Source: an uncultured Bacteroidia bacterium
Lineage (GTDB): Bacteria > Bacteroidota > Bacteroidia > Bacteroidales > UBA932
Assembly (NCBI GenBank): GCA_902789435.1
Contig: CADAOA010000001.1
Span: 1 to 64,000, forward strand
Reading direction: 5' to 3'
Length of the DNA stretch: 64,000 nucleotides
This document shows, in pieces, positions 18,416 to 26,671 of the stretch. Each line of letters begins with the position of its first letter. Within the stretch, counting starts at the first letter, position 1. The position numbers and the translations under genes were made by a program. The notes beneath the pieces are model-generated. The model was not told where the DNA came from, searched no databases, and saw only the letters and a program-made list of their open reading frames with translations.

Positions 18416-18436
18416 GTTGTAAATTATGTTTACAAC
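18416..18436. promoter_or_regulatory. Palindromic operator candidate upstream of nrdD
   Basis: GTTGTAAA-TTATG-TTTACAAC is a perfect 8-bp inverted repeat with a 5-bp centre. It is centred about 70 bp before the expected transcription start of nrdD, a typical site for a class I activator. It resembles Crp/Fnr-family operators in style but matches no consensus I know exactly. The regulator is unknown. Confidence 0.55.
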
Positions 18437-18484
18437 TTGTTGATTTCTTTGCGCGCAATGATTTTAACTGACGGGTTTAATTCT

Positions 18485-18492
18485 TACATTTG
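18485..18492 (+). promoter_or_regulatory. -7 box of the nrdDG promoter
   Basis: TACATTTG matches TAnnTTTG. The upstream element at 19 bp is only TTTT (18462-18465). It sets the transcription start near 18496 and so supports the nrdD start at 18573 over the longer open frame, which begins inside this box. Confidence 0.5.
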
Positions 18493-18498
18493 TGTTGC

Positions 18499-18528
18499 GC
18501 AATACCCCCCTGAGGGCATTGCTTTTTT
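18499..18528 (+). promoter_or_regulatory. Terminator-like hairpin in the nrdD leader
   Basis: GCAAT (18499-18503) pairs with ATTGC (18518-18522), with an inner CCC/GGG stem, and six T follow directly (18523-18528). This is an intrinsic-terminator shape inside the 80-nt leader. It could be an attenuator, or it could stop read-through from the upstream region. Confidence 0.5.
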
Positions 18529-18572
18529 ACTCAAACCTAAAAATATATATTGTAAATTATTTGTTGAACACT

Positions 18573-20768
18573 ATGTCAGCCACCCAAATTTCTATTGTCA
18601 AGAGGGACGGAAAACAGGAGCTGTTTTCGATTGAGAAGATTAAGAACGCAATTAGAAAGGCTTTCCTTGCAACAGGAAGCTTCGCATCAGACGAAGACCT
18701 GACTATTATTCTTTCACACGTAGCTATCCGCAACGGGATGAGCGTAGAGGAGATCCAGAACCAAGTGGAAGTTGCCTTGATGAAGGAAAAATACTACCAG
18801 ATTGCAAAGAACTACATGCTCTATCGCCAGAGGCACACTGAGGACCGTGATGTTAGGGACCGCCTGGATTTTCTGGTAAATTACTGCAAGGCCGACAATG
18901 CCGCTACCGGCAGCAAGTACGATGCCAATGCAAACGTAGAGCACAAGAATATAGCCACACTCATCGGTGAGATTCCAAAGGCCGGATTCATCCGTCTTAA
19001 CAGGCGTCTGCTTACAGACCGCCTCAAGGATATGTACGGAAAGGACTTTGCAGACAAATACATCAGTCTGCTGTCCAAGCATTTCATCTACAAGAACGAT
19101 GAGACTTCCCTGGCAAACTATTGCGCCAGCATCACGATGTATCCTTGGCTCCTTAACGGAACCCTTAGCATAGGCGGAAACTCCACGAAGCCTACCAATC
19201 TGAAGAGTTTCTGCGGAGGATTCGTTAATCTGGTGTTCATAGTTTCTTCCATGCTCAGCGGCGCCTGTGCCACTCCAGAGTTCTTGATGTACATGAACTA
19301 TTTCCTGCAGAAGGAGTATGGCGAGGATTACTACAAGAGAGGAAGCCAGGTAGTTGACCTTAGCGTTAAGCAGAGAAGCATTGAAAAGGTTATCACGGAC
19401 TGCTTTGAGCAGGTGGTATATTCCATCAACCAGCCGACCGGAGCAAGAAACTTCCAGGCAGTGTTCTGGAATGTCGCATATTACGACAAGTACTATTTCG
19501 AGAGCCTGTTCGGAGAATTCAGATTCCCTGACGGAAGCGCTCCTCACTGGGAGAGCCTCAGCTGGCTGCAGAAACTGTTCATGAGATGGTTCAACGCTGA
19601 GAGGCTGAAGACTCCTCTGACCTTCCCTGTCGAGACTATGGCTCTGCTCACCGAGAACGGAGACGTAAAGGACAAGGAGTGGGGAGATTTCACCGCCCAG
19701 ATGTATTCTGAAGGACACTCTTTCTTCACTTACCTTTCTGACAACGCAGACTCGCTTTCAAGCTGCTGCCGTCTGAGAAACGAGATCCAGGACAACGGTT
19801 TCAGCTACACCCTCGGCGCCGGCGGAGTTTCCACCGGAAGCAAGAGCGTGCTCACCATCAACCTCAACCGCTGCATCCAGTATGCTGTTAAGCACAAGAT
19901 GGACTATATGGAGTTCCTCGGCGAGGTGATTGACCTGGTACACAAGGTACAGCTGGCTTATAACGAGAATCTCAAGGATCTCCAGGCAAAGGGAATGCTC
20001 CCTCTGTTCGATGCCGGATACATCAACATAGGAAGGCAGTATCTGACAGTCGGAATCAACGGTCTGGTAGAGGCTGCTGAATTCCTCGGCTACAAGATCG
20101 ACGACAACCCTGAGTACGCCCATTACGTACAGGAAGTACTCGGACTCGTTGAGAAATACAACAAGAAGTACCGCACCAAGGACACGATGTTCAACTGCGA
20201 GATGATTCCTGCGGAGAACGTTGGTGTTAAGCACGCAAAGTGGGACAAGGAAGACGGTTACTTTGTTCCTAGGGAGTGCTACAACAGTTACTTCTACATC
20301 GTTGAGGACAAGACACTCAATATCGTGGACAAGTTCAAGCTCCACGGAAAGAAATATATAGAGCACCTTACCGGCGGAAGCGCCCTTCACATGAACCTGG
20401 AAGAGCATCTTTCACAGGCCCAGTACCGCCAGCTTCTGAAGGTGGCCGCCAAGGAAGGCTGCAACTATTTCACCTTCAACATTCCTAACACCATCTGCAA
20501 CGATTGCGGACATATAGACAAGCGCTACCTGAAGGAGTGCCCTCACTGCCACAGCACCAACGTGGACTATATGACACGTATCATCGGCTACATGAAGAGG
20601 GTAAGCAACTTCTCCGCTCCAAGGCAGAAAGAGGCAGCCCGCCGCTACTACGCCAAGGATCACGGAGAGATAGCTTCCGCCCTGACAATGGCAGACGTTG
20701 AAAAGCTGGAGCAGACCGCGAAAGCAGAGCAGGTGGCCAAGGAAGAGAAGGCACACGTAGAGGTATAG
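18573..20768 (+). CDS. nrdD: Anaerobic ribonucleoside-triphosphate reductase
   Basis: The 731-residue class III reductase (start MSATQISIVKRDGKQE) has an N-terminal ATP-cone regulatory domain (about 5-95), the ten-stranded catalytic barrel, and near the C-terminus a zinc site 'CNDCGHIDKRYLKECPHC' followed by the glycyl-radical loop 'RIIGYMKRV' (Gly about 672). It reduces NTPs to dNTPs without oxygen after activation by NrdG. A tail of about 55 residues rich in Lys/Glu/Ala follows the radical loop. The gene is 9 nt upstream of nrdG. The leader carries a -7 box, a terminator-like hairpin and an upstream palindrome, suggesting control by oxygen or dNTP demand. Confidence 0.97.
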   Translation: MSATQISIVKRDGKQELFSIEKIKNAIRKAFLATGSFASDEDLTIILSHVAIRNGMSVEEIQNQVEVALMKEKYYQIAKNYMLYRQRHTEDRDVRDRLDFLVNYCKADNAATGSKYDANANVEHKNIATLIGEIPKAGFIRLNRRLLTDRLKDMYGKDFADKYISLLSKHFIYKNDETSLANYCASITMYPWLLNGTLSIGGNSTKPTNLKSFCGGFVNLVFIVSSMLSGACATPEFLMYMNYFLQKEYGEDYYKRGSQVVDLSVKQRSIEKVITDCFEQVVYSINQPTGARNFQAVFWNVAYYDKYYFESLFGEFRFPDGSAPHWESLSWLQKLFMRWFNAERLKTPLTFPVETMALLTENGDVKDKEWGDFTAQMYSEGHSFFTYLSDNADSLSSCCRLRNEIQDNGFSYTLGAGGVSTGSKSVLTINLNRCIQYAVKHKMDYMEFLGEVIDLVHKVQLAYNENLKDLQAKGMLPLFDAGYINIGRQYLTVGINGLVEAAEFLGYKIDDNPEYAHYVQEVLGLVEKYNKKYRTKDTMFNCEMIPAENVGVKHAKWDKEDGYFVPRECYNSYFYIVEDKTLNIVDKFKLHGKKYIEHLTGGSALHMNLEEHLSQAQYRQLLKVAAKEGCNYFTFNIPNTICNDCGHIDKRYLKECPHCHSTNVDYMTRIIGYMKRVSNFSAPRQKEAARRYYAKDHGEIASALTMADVEKLEQTAKAEQVAKEEKAHVEV

Positions 20769-20777
20769 TTTACCGAA

Positions 20778-21245
20778 GTGATCAAGTGCTATAATTTTGA
20801 TATTGTATGTCAGGAGATTCCTGACCAGATAACCCTTGCACTCAACATATCGGGTTGTCCCAACCGGTGCCCGGGCTGTCATAGCCCATGGCTCTGGAGA
20901 GACGAGGGCGTGCCGCTTGACACACATTTCCTCTCCCTTCTGATAGACAAGTATTCTTCCGGTATAACCTGCGTCTGCTTTATGGGCGGCGACCAGGCTC
21001 CGGAGCAGGTAAATTCCCTGGCCGCGTTTGTAAGGGAGAACTTCCCGCACTTGAAAACAGCATGGTATTCAGGCTTTGATGATATCCACACGGCCATCAG
21101 CATCTCCAATTTCGATTTTATCAAAGTAGGCCCTTATGTGGAGGAGAAGGGAGGTCTCAGAAGCGCAACGACCAACCAGAAGTTCTATGTTGTCGGGGAG
21201 GACGGGCACCTTTCCCAATATCATTTTCCGCCTAAAAACGGTTAG
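20778..21245 (+). CDS. nrdG: Anaerobic ribonucleotide reductase activating protein (radical SAM)
   Basis: The 155-residue activase has the radical-SAM cluster motif CPNRCPGC (C-x3-C-x2-C), residues about 27-34, and 'GCHSPWLW', then 'CVCFMGGDQAP' as the SAM-binding GGE-like segment. It makes the glycyl radical on NrdD. The start is GTG at 20778, 9 nt after the nrdD stop; no ATG is available in a sensible position. The length is usual for the family. Its last codons lie inside the terminator hairpin at 21229-21256. Confidence 0.95.
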   Translation: MIKCYNFDIVCQEIPDQITLALNISGCPNRCPGCHSPWLWRDEGVPLDTHFLSLLIDKYSSGITCVCFMGGDQAPEQVNSLAAFVRENFPHLKTAWYSGFDDIHTAISISNFDFIKVGPYVEEKGGLRSATTNQKFYVVGEDGHLSQYHFPPKNG

Positions 21246-21256
21246 GCGCCCTTTTT
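21229..21256 (+). terminator. Intrinsic terminator of nrdDG
   Basis: CGCCTAA/TTAGGCG (7 bp, loop of six) followed by CCC and TTTTT. The stop codon of nrdG is part of the 3' arm, so coding sequence and terminator overlap. Confidence 0.8.
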
Positions 21257-21302
21257 AGCATAGTTTTTGTACTTTCATATCCTGAAACTAAAGTTAAAGG
21301 TT

Positions 21303-22511
21303 ATGAAGAGGTTGTTTTTATTATCTGCGATGGTCTTGTCCTGCGCCTTTTGCCTTGCCCAGAACAAGACTTCTTATGCCGGGATATATTATTATGATTC
21401 GTCATCTTACGGGGTGATGGACCGCGATTCGGCTGACTATTACAGAGTTGTTGAAAACAACAACACGTTCAACGATTATTATGCCAAGGACAATGCCTTG
21501 AGGGCAAGCGGAGCTCTTTCATATGCAGACCCTTCCGATGACAGCAAGACGGTTTTTGAAGGTGCCTTCATAGCTTATTATCCCAACGGCAAGGTTTGGA
21601 TCAAGCAGTTCTTCAAGGGGGGAATCAACGACGGGGAATACACAGAGTATTACGAGAACGGACTGATGAAGCAGCACGAGTTCTACAAGATGGGAGTTCT
21701 GGACGGAGTGAAGACCGTGTTCGAAGAGGACGGCAAGACCTGCAAGCAGTGGGAATACAAGGACGGAGAATTGGTCAACGATTACTACACCGAGAGCGGT
21801 GGAGGCTATTCCGTTGATTATGATACCACTACCAAGGAGCCTATCTGGAGGGACGTAAAGACATCTGACCTGAATGTCATCAAGGACAAGAAAGGCAACA
21901 CCATCCAGGCATATGCCATAAATGGACTCTATGTTTCCCTGGACGTTGCCTACAGGCATTATTTCGGCAAGTATTATGTTCTCCAGCTTTTCATTCAGAA
22001 CAATTCTCCGGAAGATGCATATTTTACCTTTGACGACATTTCCATAGACAGTCCTCAGGGAAAAATCAAGTTCTTCTCCAAAAACGATTTTGAAAGACGT
22101 ATGCACAGCCGTCAGGGCTGGGCCCAGTTCGGCCTTCAGGCTGCGACATTTGCCACTGCAATAACCCTGGAAGCCGCAACGGATGACGCTTTCTACCGTC
22201 AGGGCAGAAGGCATCACCGCACCTTCGGAAGGGATCTGGCTCACGATATGTCAGCCTTCCTGATCCGTCAGAGCGCGGTTGTTGGAAGCATCCTGGTATC
22301 AGGCCTTTTCAACGAGGAGAACAGGAAAGTCCATAACGAGAATATCGGCTATCTGAGAAATTATCAGATCAAACCTCATTCTTCTATCGTCGGCTTTGCT
22401 TATGCGAAGTACAGCCCGAACGTCAAGATGATTATGGTAAACCTTCCAATCAACGGAAAGATCTACCAGTTCCCGGTGGATGTCACCCGTCTGAAGAATA
22501 TCGACGACTAG
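21303..22511 (+). CDS. Secreted MORN_2-repeat protein
   Basis: The 402-residue product (start MKRLFLLSAMVLSCAFCLAQ) has a signal peptide cut after 'CLAQ'. Residues about 85-170 contain MORN_2-type repeats: 'YYPNGKVWIKQFFKGGINDG', 'YYENGLMKQHEFYKMGVLDG', 'FEEDGKTCKQWEYKDGELV'. The remaining C-terminal region includes a hydrophobic stretch (AQFGLQAATFATAITLEAA) and is otherwise not recognised. MORN_2 proteins of Bacteroidota are exported and of unknown function. The start at 21303 is chosen over one 36 nt upstream because it gives a normal signal peptide. It is convergent with the copper ATPase gene and the two stop regions overlap by 4 nt. Confidence 0.8.
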   Translation: MKRLFLLSAMVLSCAFCLAQNKTSYAGIYYYDSSSYGVMDRDSADYYRVVENNNTFNDYYAKDNALRASGALSYADPSDDSKTVFEGAFIAYYPNGKVWIKQFFKGGINDGEYTEYYENGLMKQHEFYKMGVLDGVKTVFEEDGKTCKQWEYKDGELVNDYYTESGGGYSVDYDTTTKEPIWRDVKTSDLNVIKDKKGNTIQAYAINGLYVSLDVAYRHYFGKYYVLQLFIQNNSPEDAYFTFDDISIDSPQGKIKFFSKNDFERRMHSRQGWAQFGLQAATFATAITLEAATDDAFYRQGRRHHRTFGRDLAHDMSAFLIRQSAVVGSILVSGLFNEENRKVHNENIGYLRNYQIKPHSSIVGFAYAKYSPNVKMIMVNLPINGKIYQFPVDVTRLKNIDD

Positions 22512-24415
22512 ATCTTCCTGAAGTTAAGAAGCAGGGAATTGCTGACAACGCATACGCTCGAGGCAGCCATCGCCGCTCCGGCAATCATAGGATTGAGCAG
22601 GAAACCGTTTACCGGGAAAAGAACCCCGGCTGCTACAGGTATTGCTATCACATTATAGATAAAAGCCCAGAAAAGGTTCATTCTGACCGTTTTTACAGTC
22701 TGGCGGGATAGTCTTGCGGCTGAGGCGAGTTTTCTCAAATCTGAGCCCGTGAGGGTGATTTTTGCGGCATCCATAGCGATGTCGCTTCCGTTTCCCATCG
22801 CGATGCTCACATCCGCCCTTGCCAGAGCTGCGGAATCGTTGATGCCGTCGCCGGCCATTGCCACGATCTTGCCTTTCTCCTGGAGGGTGCGGATGAACTT
22901 TTCCTTGTCTTCAGGAAGCATCCCGGAGTGCACTTCCCTAATGCCGCATTCCCTTGCAATGGCTTCAGAAGTACGGGAGTTGTCACCGGAAAGCATAACC
23001 ACCTCTATCCCCAGATCCTGAAGCTCCTTCACCGCCTGGCGGGATGTTTCCTTCACCTTGTCGGCCACTGCGATTACCGCAAGAACCTTCCTGCTGTCTG
23101 CAAAGAAAACAACCGTCTTGGCCTGGTCTTCGAACTCTCTTGATTTCTCGGCGATGACATCGGAAATCTCGATCCCTTCCTTTTTCATCAGCGAAAGGTT
23201 TCCGGCAAGGAATCTTTCTCCTTCTTCTGAACAGACTGCGCCCATTCCCGGGATGTTTTCCACATTGGATACACTGCCATTTGGAAAATGTTTGGCTACA
23301 GCCTCGGCTACCGGATGCTGTGACAGGGATTCCATACCTCCGAGGATGCTCCTCAGAAGTTGTATCTGGTGAGGCTCTTTTTCCCAGAACTCGTCTGTAA
23401 CTTCCGGATGTCCCGCGGTGATGGTTCCGGTCTTGTCCAGGGCCACGATATCTGTCTTGCGGAAATTCTCCAGAGCTTCAGCGTCTTTGATCAGGATACC
23501 GTTCTGGGCTCCCTTGCCGATGCCCACCATAATTGCGGTAGGGGTGGCCAGACCCAGGGCACACGGGCAGGCGATAACCAGTACCGTAACAAGTGCGAGT
23601 ATGGAGTATACTATATAGTTGTTTCCTGTTGCATAGCCGCATATATTCCACACTATGAACGCAATCAATGCAATGCACATCACTGCCGGAACAAATATGG
23701 AAGCAATCCTGTCTGCAAGCTTCTGGGAAGGGGCGCGGCTTCCCTGGGCTTCCCTCACCAGATTGATTATCCTGGAAAGATTGGTCTCGGAGCCCACTTT
23801 TTCCGCCCTGAATGTAAAGCTTCCCATCTGGTTGACGGTTCCGGAAAAGACCTTGCTTCCGGCTTTTTTCTCCACAGGAACGCTCTCTCCCGTCAGGGAA
23901 CTTTCATCTATAAAAGACTCTCCTTCCAGAACGGTTCCGTCAACGGCAATCCTTTCTCCGGGCTTTACCAGAACTATATCGCCAACCACAACATCCTCAA
24001 TCCTGATTTCAGCAACTTTCCCTTCTTTTTGGATAGAGACTGTCTTAGGCTGGAGCCCGGCGAGTTTTTTTATCGCCGAGGAAGTGGAAAACTTCGCCCT
24101 TTCCTCCAGGAGCCTTCCCAGAAGGATGAAGGCTGTTATCACGCAGACGGACTCGAAATAGACGTGGCTTTCCAGTCCGGCCTTGGTCCAGACAGAAGGG
24201 AACAGGGTGTTGAAGACGCTGAAAAGATATGCCACTCCCGTGGACAGGGCTATCAGCGTGTCCATATTGGCGTGCCCGTGGCGGGCCTGATTCCAGGCGT
24301 TTACGTAGAAATCCCTGCCGAAGAATATTATGGAGACTGTGGCAAGGGCCCACATTATGAGGTTTGCGGTCTTTTGCGGCAAAAAGGAATCACCGGAATG
24401 CCCCATCGAGGACAT
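22508..24415 (-). CDS. copA: Copper-exporting P1B-type ATPase, main (-1) frame of copA
   Basis: From the first ATG in this frame the product has 635 residues, but the frame is open upstream to the A10 run, adding VKRLLRKTVGAIIVALPVVI and two more residues. This is exactly the linker and first membrane helix expected between the HMA domain and the pump. Motifs: CPC (283-285) in the ion-channel helix, DKTGT (327-331) with the phosphorylated Asp, 'GDGINDSAALARADVSIAMG', the 'YN' of helix 7 and 'MAASSVCVVSNSLLL' of helix 8, all of the Cu(I) class. A -1 frameshift at 24481-24487 would give an 84+657 = 741-residue protein, the normal family length. Alone, this frame lacks the HMA domain and the first helix. 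Confidence 0.9.
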   Translation of the reverse strand: MSSMGHSGDSFLPQKTANLIMWALATVSIIFFGRDFYVNAWNQARHGHANMDTLIALSTGVAYLFSVFNTLFPSVWTKAGLESHVYFESVCVITAFILLGRLLEERAKFSTSSAIKKLAGLQPKTVSIQKEGKVAEIRIEDVVVGDIVLVKPGERIAVDGTVLEGESFIDESSLTGESVPVEKKAGSKVFSGTVNQMGSFTFRAEKVGSETNLSRIINLVREAQGSRAPSQKLADRIASIFVPAVMCIALIAFIVWNICGYATGNNYIVYSILALVTVLVIACPCALGLATPTAIMVGIGKGAQNGILIKDAEALENFRKTDIVALDKTGTITAGHPEVTDEFWEKEPHQIQLLRSILGGMESLSQHPVAEAVAKHFPNGSVSNVENIPGMGAVCSEEGERFLAGNLSLMKKEGIEISDVIAEKSREFEDQAKTVVFFADSRKVLAVIAVADKVKETSRQAVKELQDLGIEVVMLSGDNSRTSEAIARECGIREVHSGMLPEDKEKFIRTLQEKGKIVAMAGDGINDSAALARADVSIAMGNGSDIAMDAAKITLTGSDLRKLASAARLSRQTVKTVRMNLFWAFIYNVIAIPVAAGVLFPVNGFLLNPMIAGAAMAASSVCVVSNSLLLNFRKI

Positions 24416-24444
24416 TCCGATGATAACTACCGGAAGCGCGACGA

Positions 24445-24732
24445 TTATCGCCCCAACAGTTTTCCTAAGAAGCCTTTTGACTTTTTTTTTTCGTCCTGGT
24501 CGTCAGACGCTCCGGAAAGTGGAGTTGTATCCATATCATATCCGGCGGCGACAACGGCTTCCTTTATCTTGGCTGGGGAGATCTTGCTCTCGTCGTATTC
24601 TATGAGGGCGCTGTTGGAAGCCAGGTTCACGTTCACGTCCTTGACTCCCTCCAGGCCTTCTATCGCCTTCCTGACGTGTGCCACGCACATGGCGCACATC
24701 ATGTTCTTTACCGCAAAACTCTGTTTTACCAT
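24445..24732 (-). CDS. copZ: HMA copper-chaperone domain (zero-frame product of copA, CopZ-like)
   Basis: The 95-residue protein is a heavy-metal-associated ferredoxin-like fold with the metal motif MxCxxC as 'MMCAMCVAHVRKAIEGLEGV' (Cys13 and Cys16), 'VNVNLASNSALIEYDESKIS' and 'IKEAVVAAGYD'. After a charged linker it enters a Lys run coded by A10 and stops 11 codons later (SKGFLGKLLGR). It may be a free Cu(I) chaperone and also, after -1 recoding, the N-terminal domain of CopA. Its start lies one nucleotide after the stop of the aldo/keto reductase gene. A sequencing or phase-variable indel in the A run is the alternative explanation. Confidence 0.85.
   Translation of the reverse strand: MVKQSFAVKNMMCAMCVAHVRKAIEGLEGVKDVNVNLASNSALIEYDESKISPAKIKEAVVAAGYDMDTTPLSGASDDQDEKKKSKGFLGKLLGR
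24481..24491 (-). promoter_or_regulatory. Slippery A10-G site, candidate -1 recoding signal in copA
   Basis: Zero-frame codons are GAA AAA AAA AAG, so the heptamer A-AAA-AAG (24487..24481), the efficient dnaX-type -1 slippery sequence, is in the correct phase. Moving back one base after AAG continues directly into the ATPase frame (GTC AAA AGG...). The zero-frame stop TAA is at 24447..24445. A small GCGA/TCGC inverted repeat lies 30-43 nt downstream (24438-24451). Ten A in a row could also cause slippage of RNA polymerase. Confidence 0.6.
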
Positions 24733-24733
24733 A

Positions 24734-26056
24734 TTAAAACTCGCTGCTAATCTTTTCCATCAGGTCCGGAATCGGCAGATGCTGAGGGCATTTGCTAAGG
24801 CACTCCTGGCAGCTTGCGCACTGCTCTGGACCGCCGCCGGAAGCGAATTCCTTGCGGAAGGCCTCTGCGAAGGCAGCCTTGTTCTTTGCATAGTCCTCAG
24901 GACTCTGGCTTTCCTTGTTAGGAACGGTGCCGTTCATCACGAACTTGTTGTATGTTGCAAATACTGAAGGAATCTCAACCTCGAACGGGCAAGGCATGCA
25001 GTAACGGCAGGCCGTGCAGTTGATCCTCTTGTAGCTCTGGTACTCGAGGATGGCCTTCTGGAGAGTTGTCTGCTCGTCGAGAGTCAGAGGCTTGAAGTTG
25101 GTGAAACTCTTCAGGTTATCCACAAGATGCTCCATATAGGTCATTCCGCTCAGCGATACCAGGATGTTCGGAAGGCTTCCAAGATATCTGAACGCCCAGG
25201 AGGCGATGCTCATGTCAGGATTCTTGGCCTTGAGGATCTTGTTGGCTGATTCAGACAGCGTTGCCAGTCTTCCGCCCAGCAGAGGCTCCATGATCACTGC
25301 CGGAATCTTCCTTTCTGCCAGGGAGTTGTAGAGATACTCGCCGTCTTCTTTCCAGTCTATGTAGTTGAGCTGGATCTGGACGAAGTCCCAAGGATGGAGG
25401 TCGATTATATGCTCCCAGCATTTGCGGTCTGAGTGGAAGGAGAATCCCAGATTCTTGATCCTGCCTTTCTTCTTCTGCTCTGCCAGATATGCGTATCCGC
25501 CCATCTCCTCGTAAACCTTGTCATAAGACTTTATGTCGGAAATGGAGTGCAGGAGGTAATAGTCGAAATAATCCACGCCGCACCTCTGCAGCTGCTCCTC
25601 GAATATCTTGGCTATGTCTTCCTTTTCCCTTACCCTGTAGCCCGGCATCTTGTCCGCCAGAAGCCAGGTGTTCCTAGGATACTTTTTTAGGGCGCGCCCG
25701 ATGATGCCTTCGCTCTTTCCGCCGTGATAGACGTAAGCGGTATCGTAGTAGTTGATGCCGTGTGCGTAAGCGTAGTCCACCAGTTCCTGAACTTTGGCTT
25801 CATCTACAGGAGCGTTTCTGCCAGGACCGTTTGTCGGGAATCTCATGCATCCGAATCCGAGCATGGAGACCATATCCCCGTTCTTGTAGTTGAGTCTCTT
25901 GTCGCAAGGAGTTATTTCTCCGCCGTCTGCCTTTGCCTGAAGGTTTGTCAAGAACGGATTGTTCTTGAAAGAAACTGTGCTGGCAGCCAGCGCTGCGGCT
26001 CCGAGCCCGAAGATTTTCAGGGCTTTCCTGCGGCTGATGTCTTTGTTGTCGTTCAT
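24734..26056 (-). CDS. Tat-exported aldo/keto reductase with C-terminal ferredoxin domain
   Basis: The 440-residue protein has a twin-arginine signal (SRRKALKIFGLGAAALAAST, residues about 8-27). The TIM-barrel aldo/keto reductase part shows 'MLGFGCMRFPTNGPG', 'YDTAYVYHGGKSEGIIGRAL' with the catalytic Asp/Tyr, and 'YYLLHSISD'. The C-terminus has two 4Fe-4S clusters: 'CTACRYCMPCP' and 'CASCQECLSKCPQ'. This is the ferredoxin-like 'aldo/keto reductase' group common in anaerobes; the substrate is unknown. Export as a folded iron-sulfur protein fits the Tat signal. It ends one nucleotide before the HMA/copA start, so it is translationally linked with the copper pump. Confidence 0.93.
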   Translation of the reverse strand: MNDNKDISRRKALKIFGLGAAALAASTVSFKNNPFLTNLQAKADGGEITPCDKRLNYKNGDMVSMLGFGCMRFPTNGPGRNAPVDEAKVQELVDYAYAHGINYYDTAYVYHGGKSEGIIGRALKKYPRNTWLLADKMPGYRVREKEDIAKIFEEQLQRCGVDYFDYYLLHSISDIKSYDKVYEEMGGYAYLAEQKKKGRIKNLGFSFHSDRKCWEHIIDLHPWDFVQIQLNYIDWKEDGEYLYNSLAERKIPAVIMEPLLGGRLATLSESANKILKAKNPDMSIASWAFRYLGSLPNILVSLSGMTYMEHLVDNLKSFTNFKPLTLDEQTTLQKAILEYQSYKRINCTACRYCMPCPFEVEIPSVFATYNKFVMNGTVPNKESQSPEDYAKNKAAFAEAFRKEFASGGGPEQCASCQECLSKCPQHLPIPDLMEKISSEF

Positions 26057-26098
26057 AGTATCTGTTTTTAATCTTTCTGCAAGTTAAGAAAAAAATGA

Positions 26099-26665
26099 TT
26101 AGTCGGGGAGGATGGTCACCGGCATACCCACCCAGGCGTAGTTTTCCTTGAGGTGGATGATGTCATCGTCGCGGAGGCGGATACAGCCCTCGCTGCCTCT
26201 TCCCGGCACGCTGTCCTCGTTGTTGGTGCTGCCGTGGATTCCTATGCCGCTCCACTTGTAGGTGTTGAGCCTGAGGAACCACTTGCCGTAGGAGAGGATG
26301 CTGCCTCTCCCGTCTCCGAAGTCGTGCTTCCAGTATCCGCTAGGCTGGATCTGGGAAATCTTGAATGGCTTTCCCTCGGGCGATTCCGGAGTTCTCATAT
26401 CGCCTTTTTTCTGCTTGTTGCCGGGATTCTTCCCCACGCAGACAGGATACTCGGCGATGAGGGTTTTCTCTCCCTTGACCTTTGCGTACACATAGAGCTT
26501 GAACTCCTTCTTGGAGATCACGATGTAAGATGTGCTCTTTGGAAAAGTCCCCGAGTAGTGGACTTTTCTGGCGGCTTTGTCCGTGTCTGTCTTCTGGGCG
26601 GCGGATTCAGGTCCGCATCCCAAGATCATCACGGCCATAGCCATTATTGCTGTCAGTATTTTCAT
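26099..26665 (-). CDS. L,D-transpeptidase (YkuD domain) lipoprotein
   Basis: The 188-residue protein has a lipoprotein signal (ALAMAVMILGC-like; Cys17). The YkuD catalytic segment reads 'GIGIHGSTNNEDSVPGRG' and then 'SEGCIRLRDDDI': the HG-x(n)-S-x-GC-x-R motif with His, Cys nucleophile and Arg all present. It begins with 'SYIVISKKEFKLYVY', the usual first strand. It should form 3-3 peptidoglycan crosslinks or attach proteins to peptidoglycan. It follows the DUF4890 gene by 6 nt and is 42 nt before the aldo/keto reductase gene. Confidence 0.92.
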   Translation of the reverse strand: MKILTAIMAMAVMILGCGPESAAQKTDTDKAARKVHYSGTFPKSTSYIVISKKEFKLYVYAKVKGEKTLIAEYPVCVGKNPGNKQKKGDMRTPESPEGKPFKISQIQPSGYWKHDFGDGRGSILSYGKWFLRLNTYKWSGIGIHGSTNNEDSVPGRGSEGCIRLRDDDIIHLKENYAWVGMPVTILPD

Positions 26666-26671
26666 TTCCCT

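Noticed and set aside
23360..24967. A 535-codon open frame on the plus strand across the copper ATPase gene
   Set aside because: It lies antisense to copA, whose P-type ATPase motifs are clear. The antisense product has no recognisable domain and is a codon-bias shadow.
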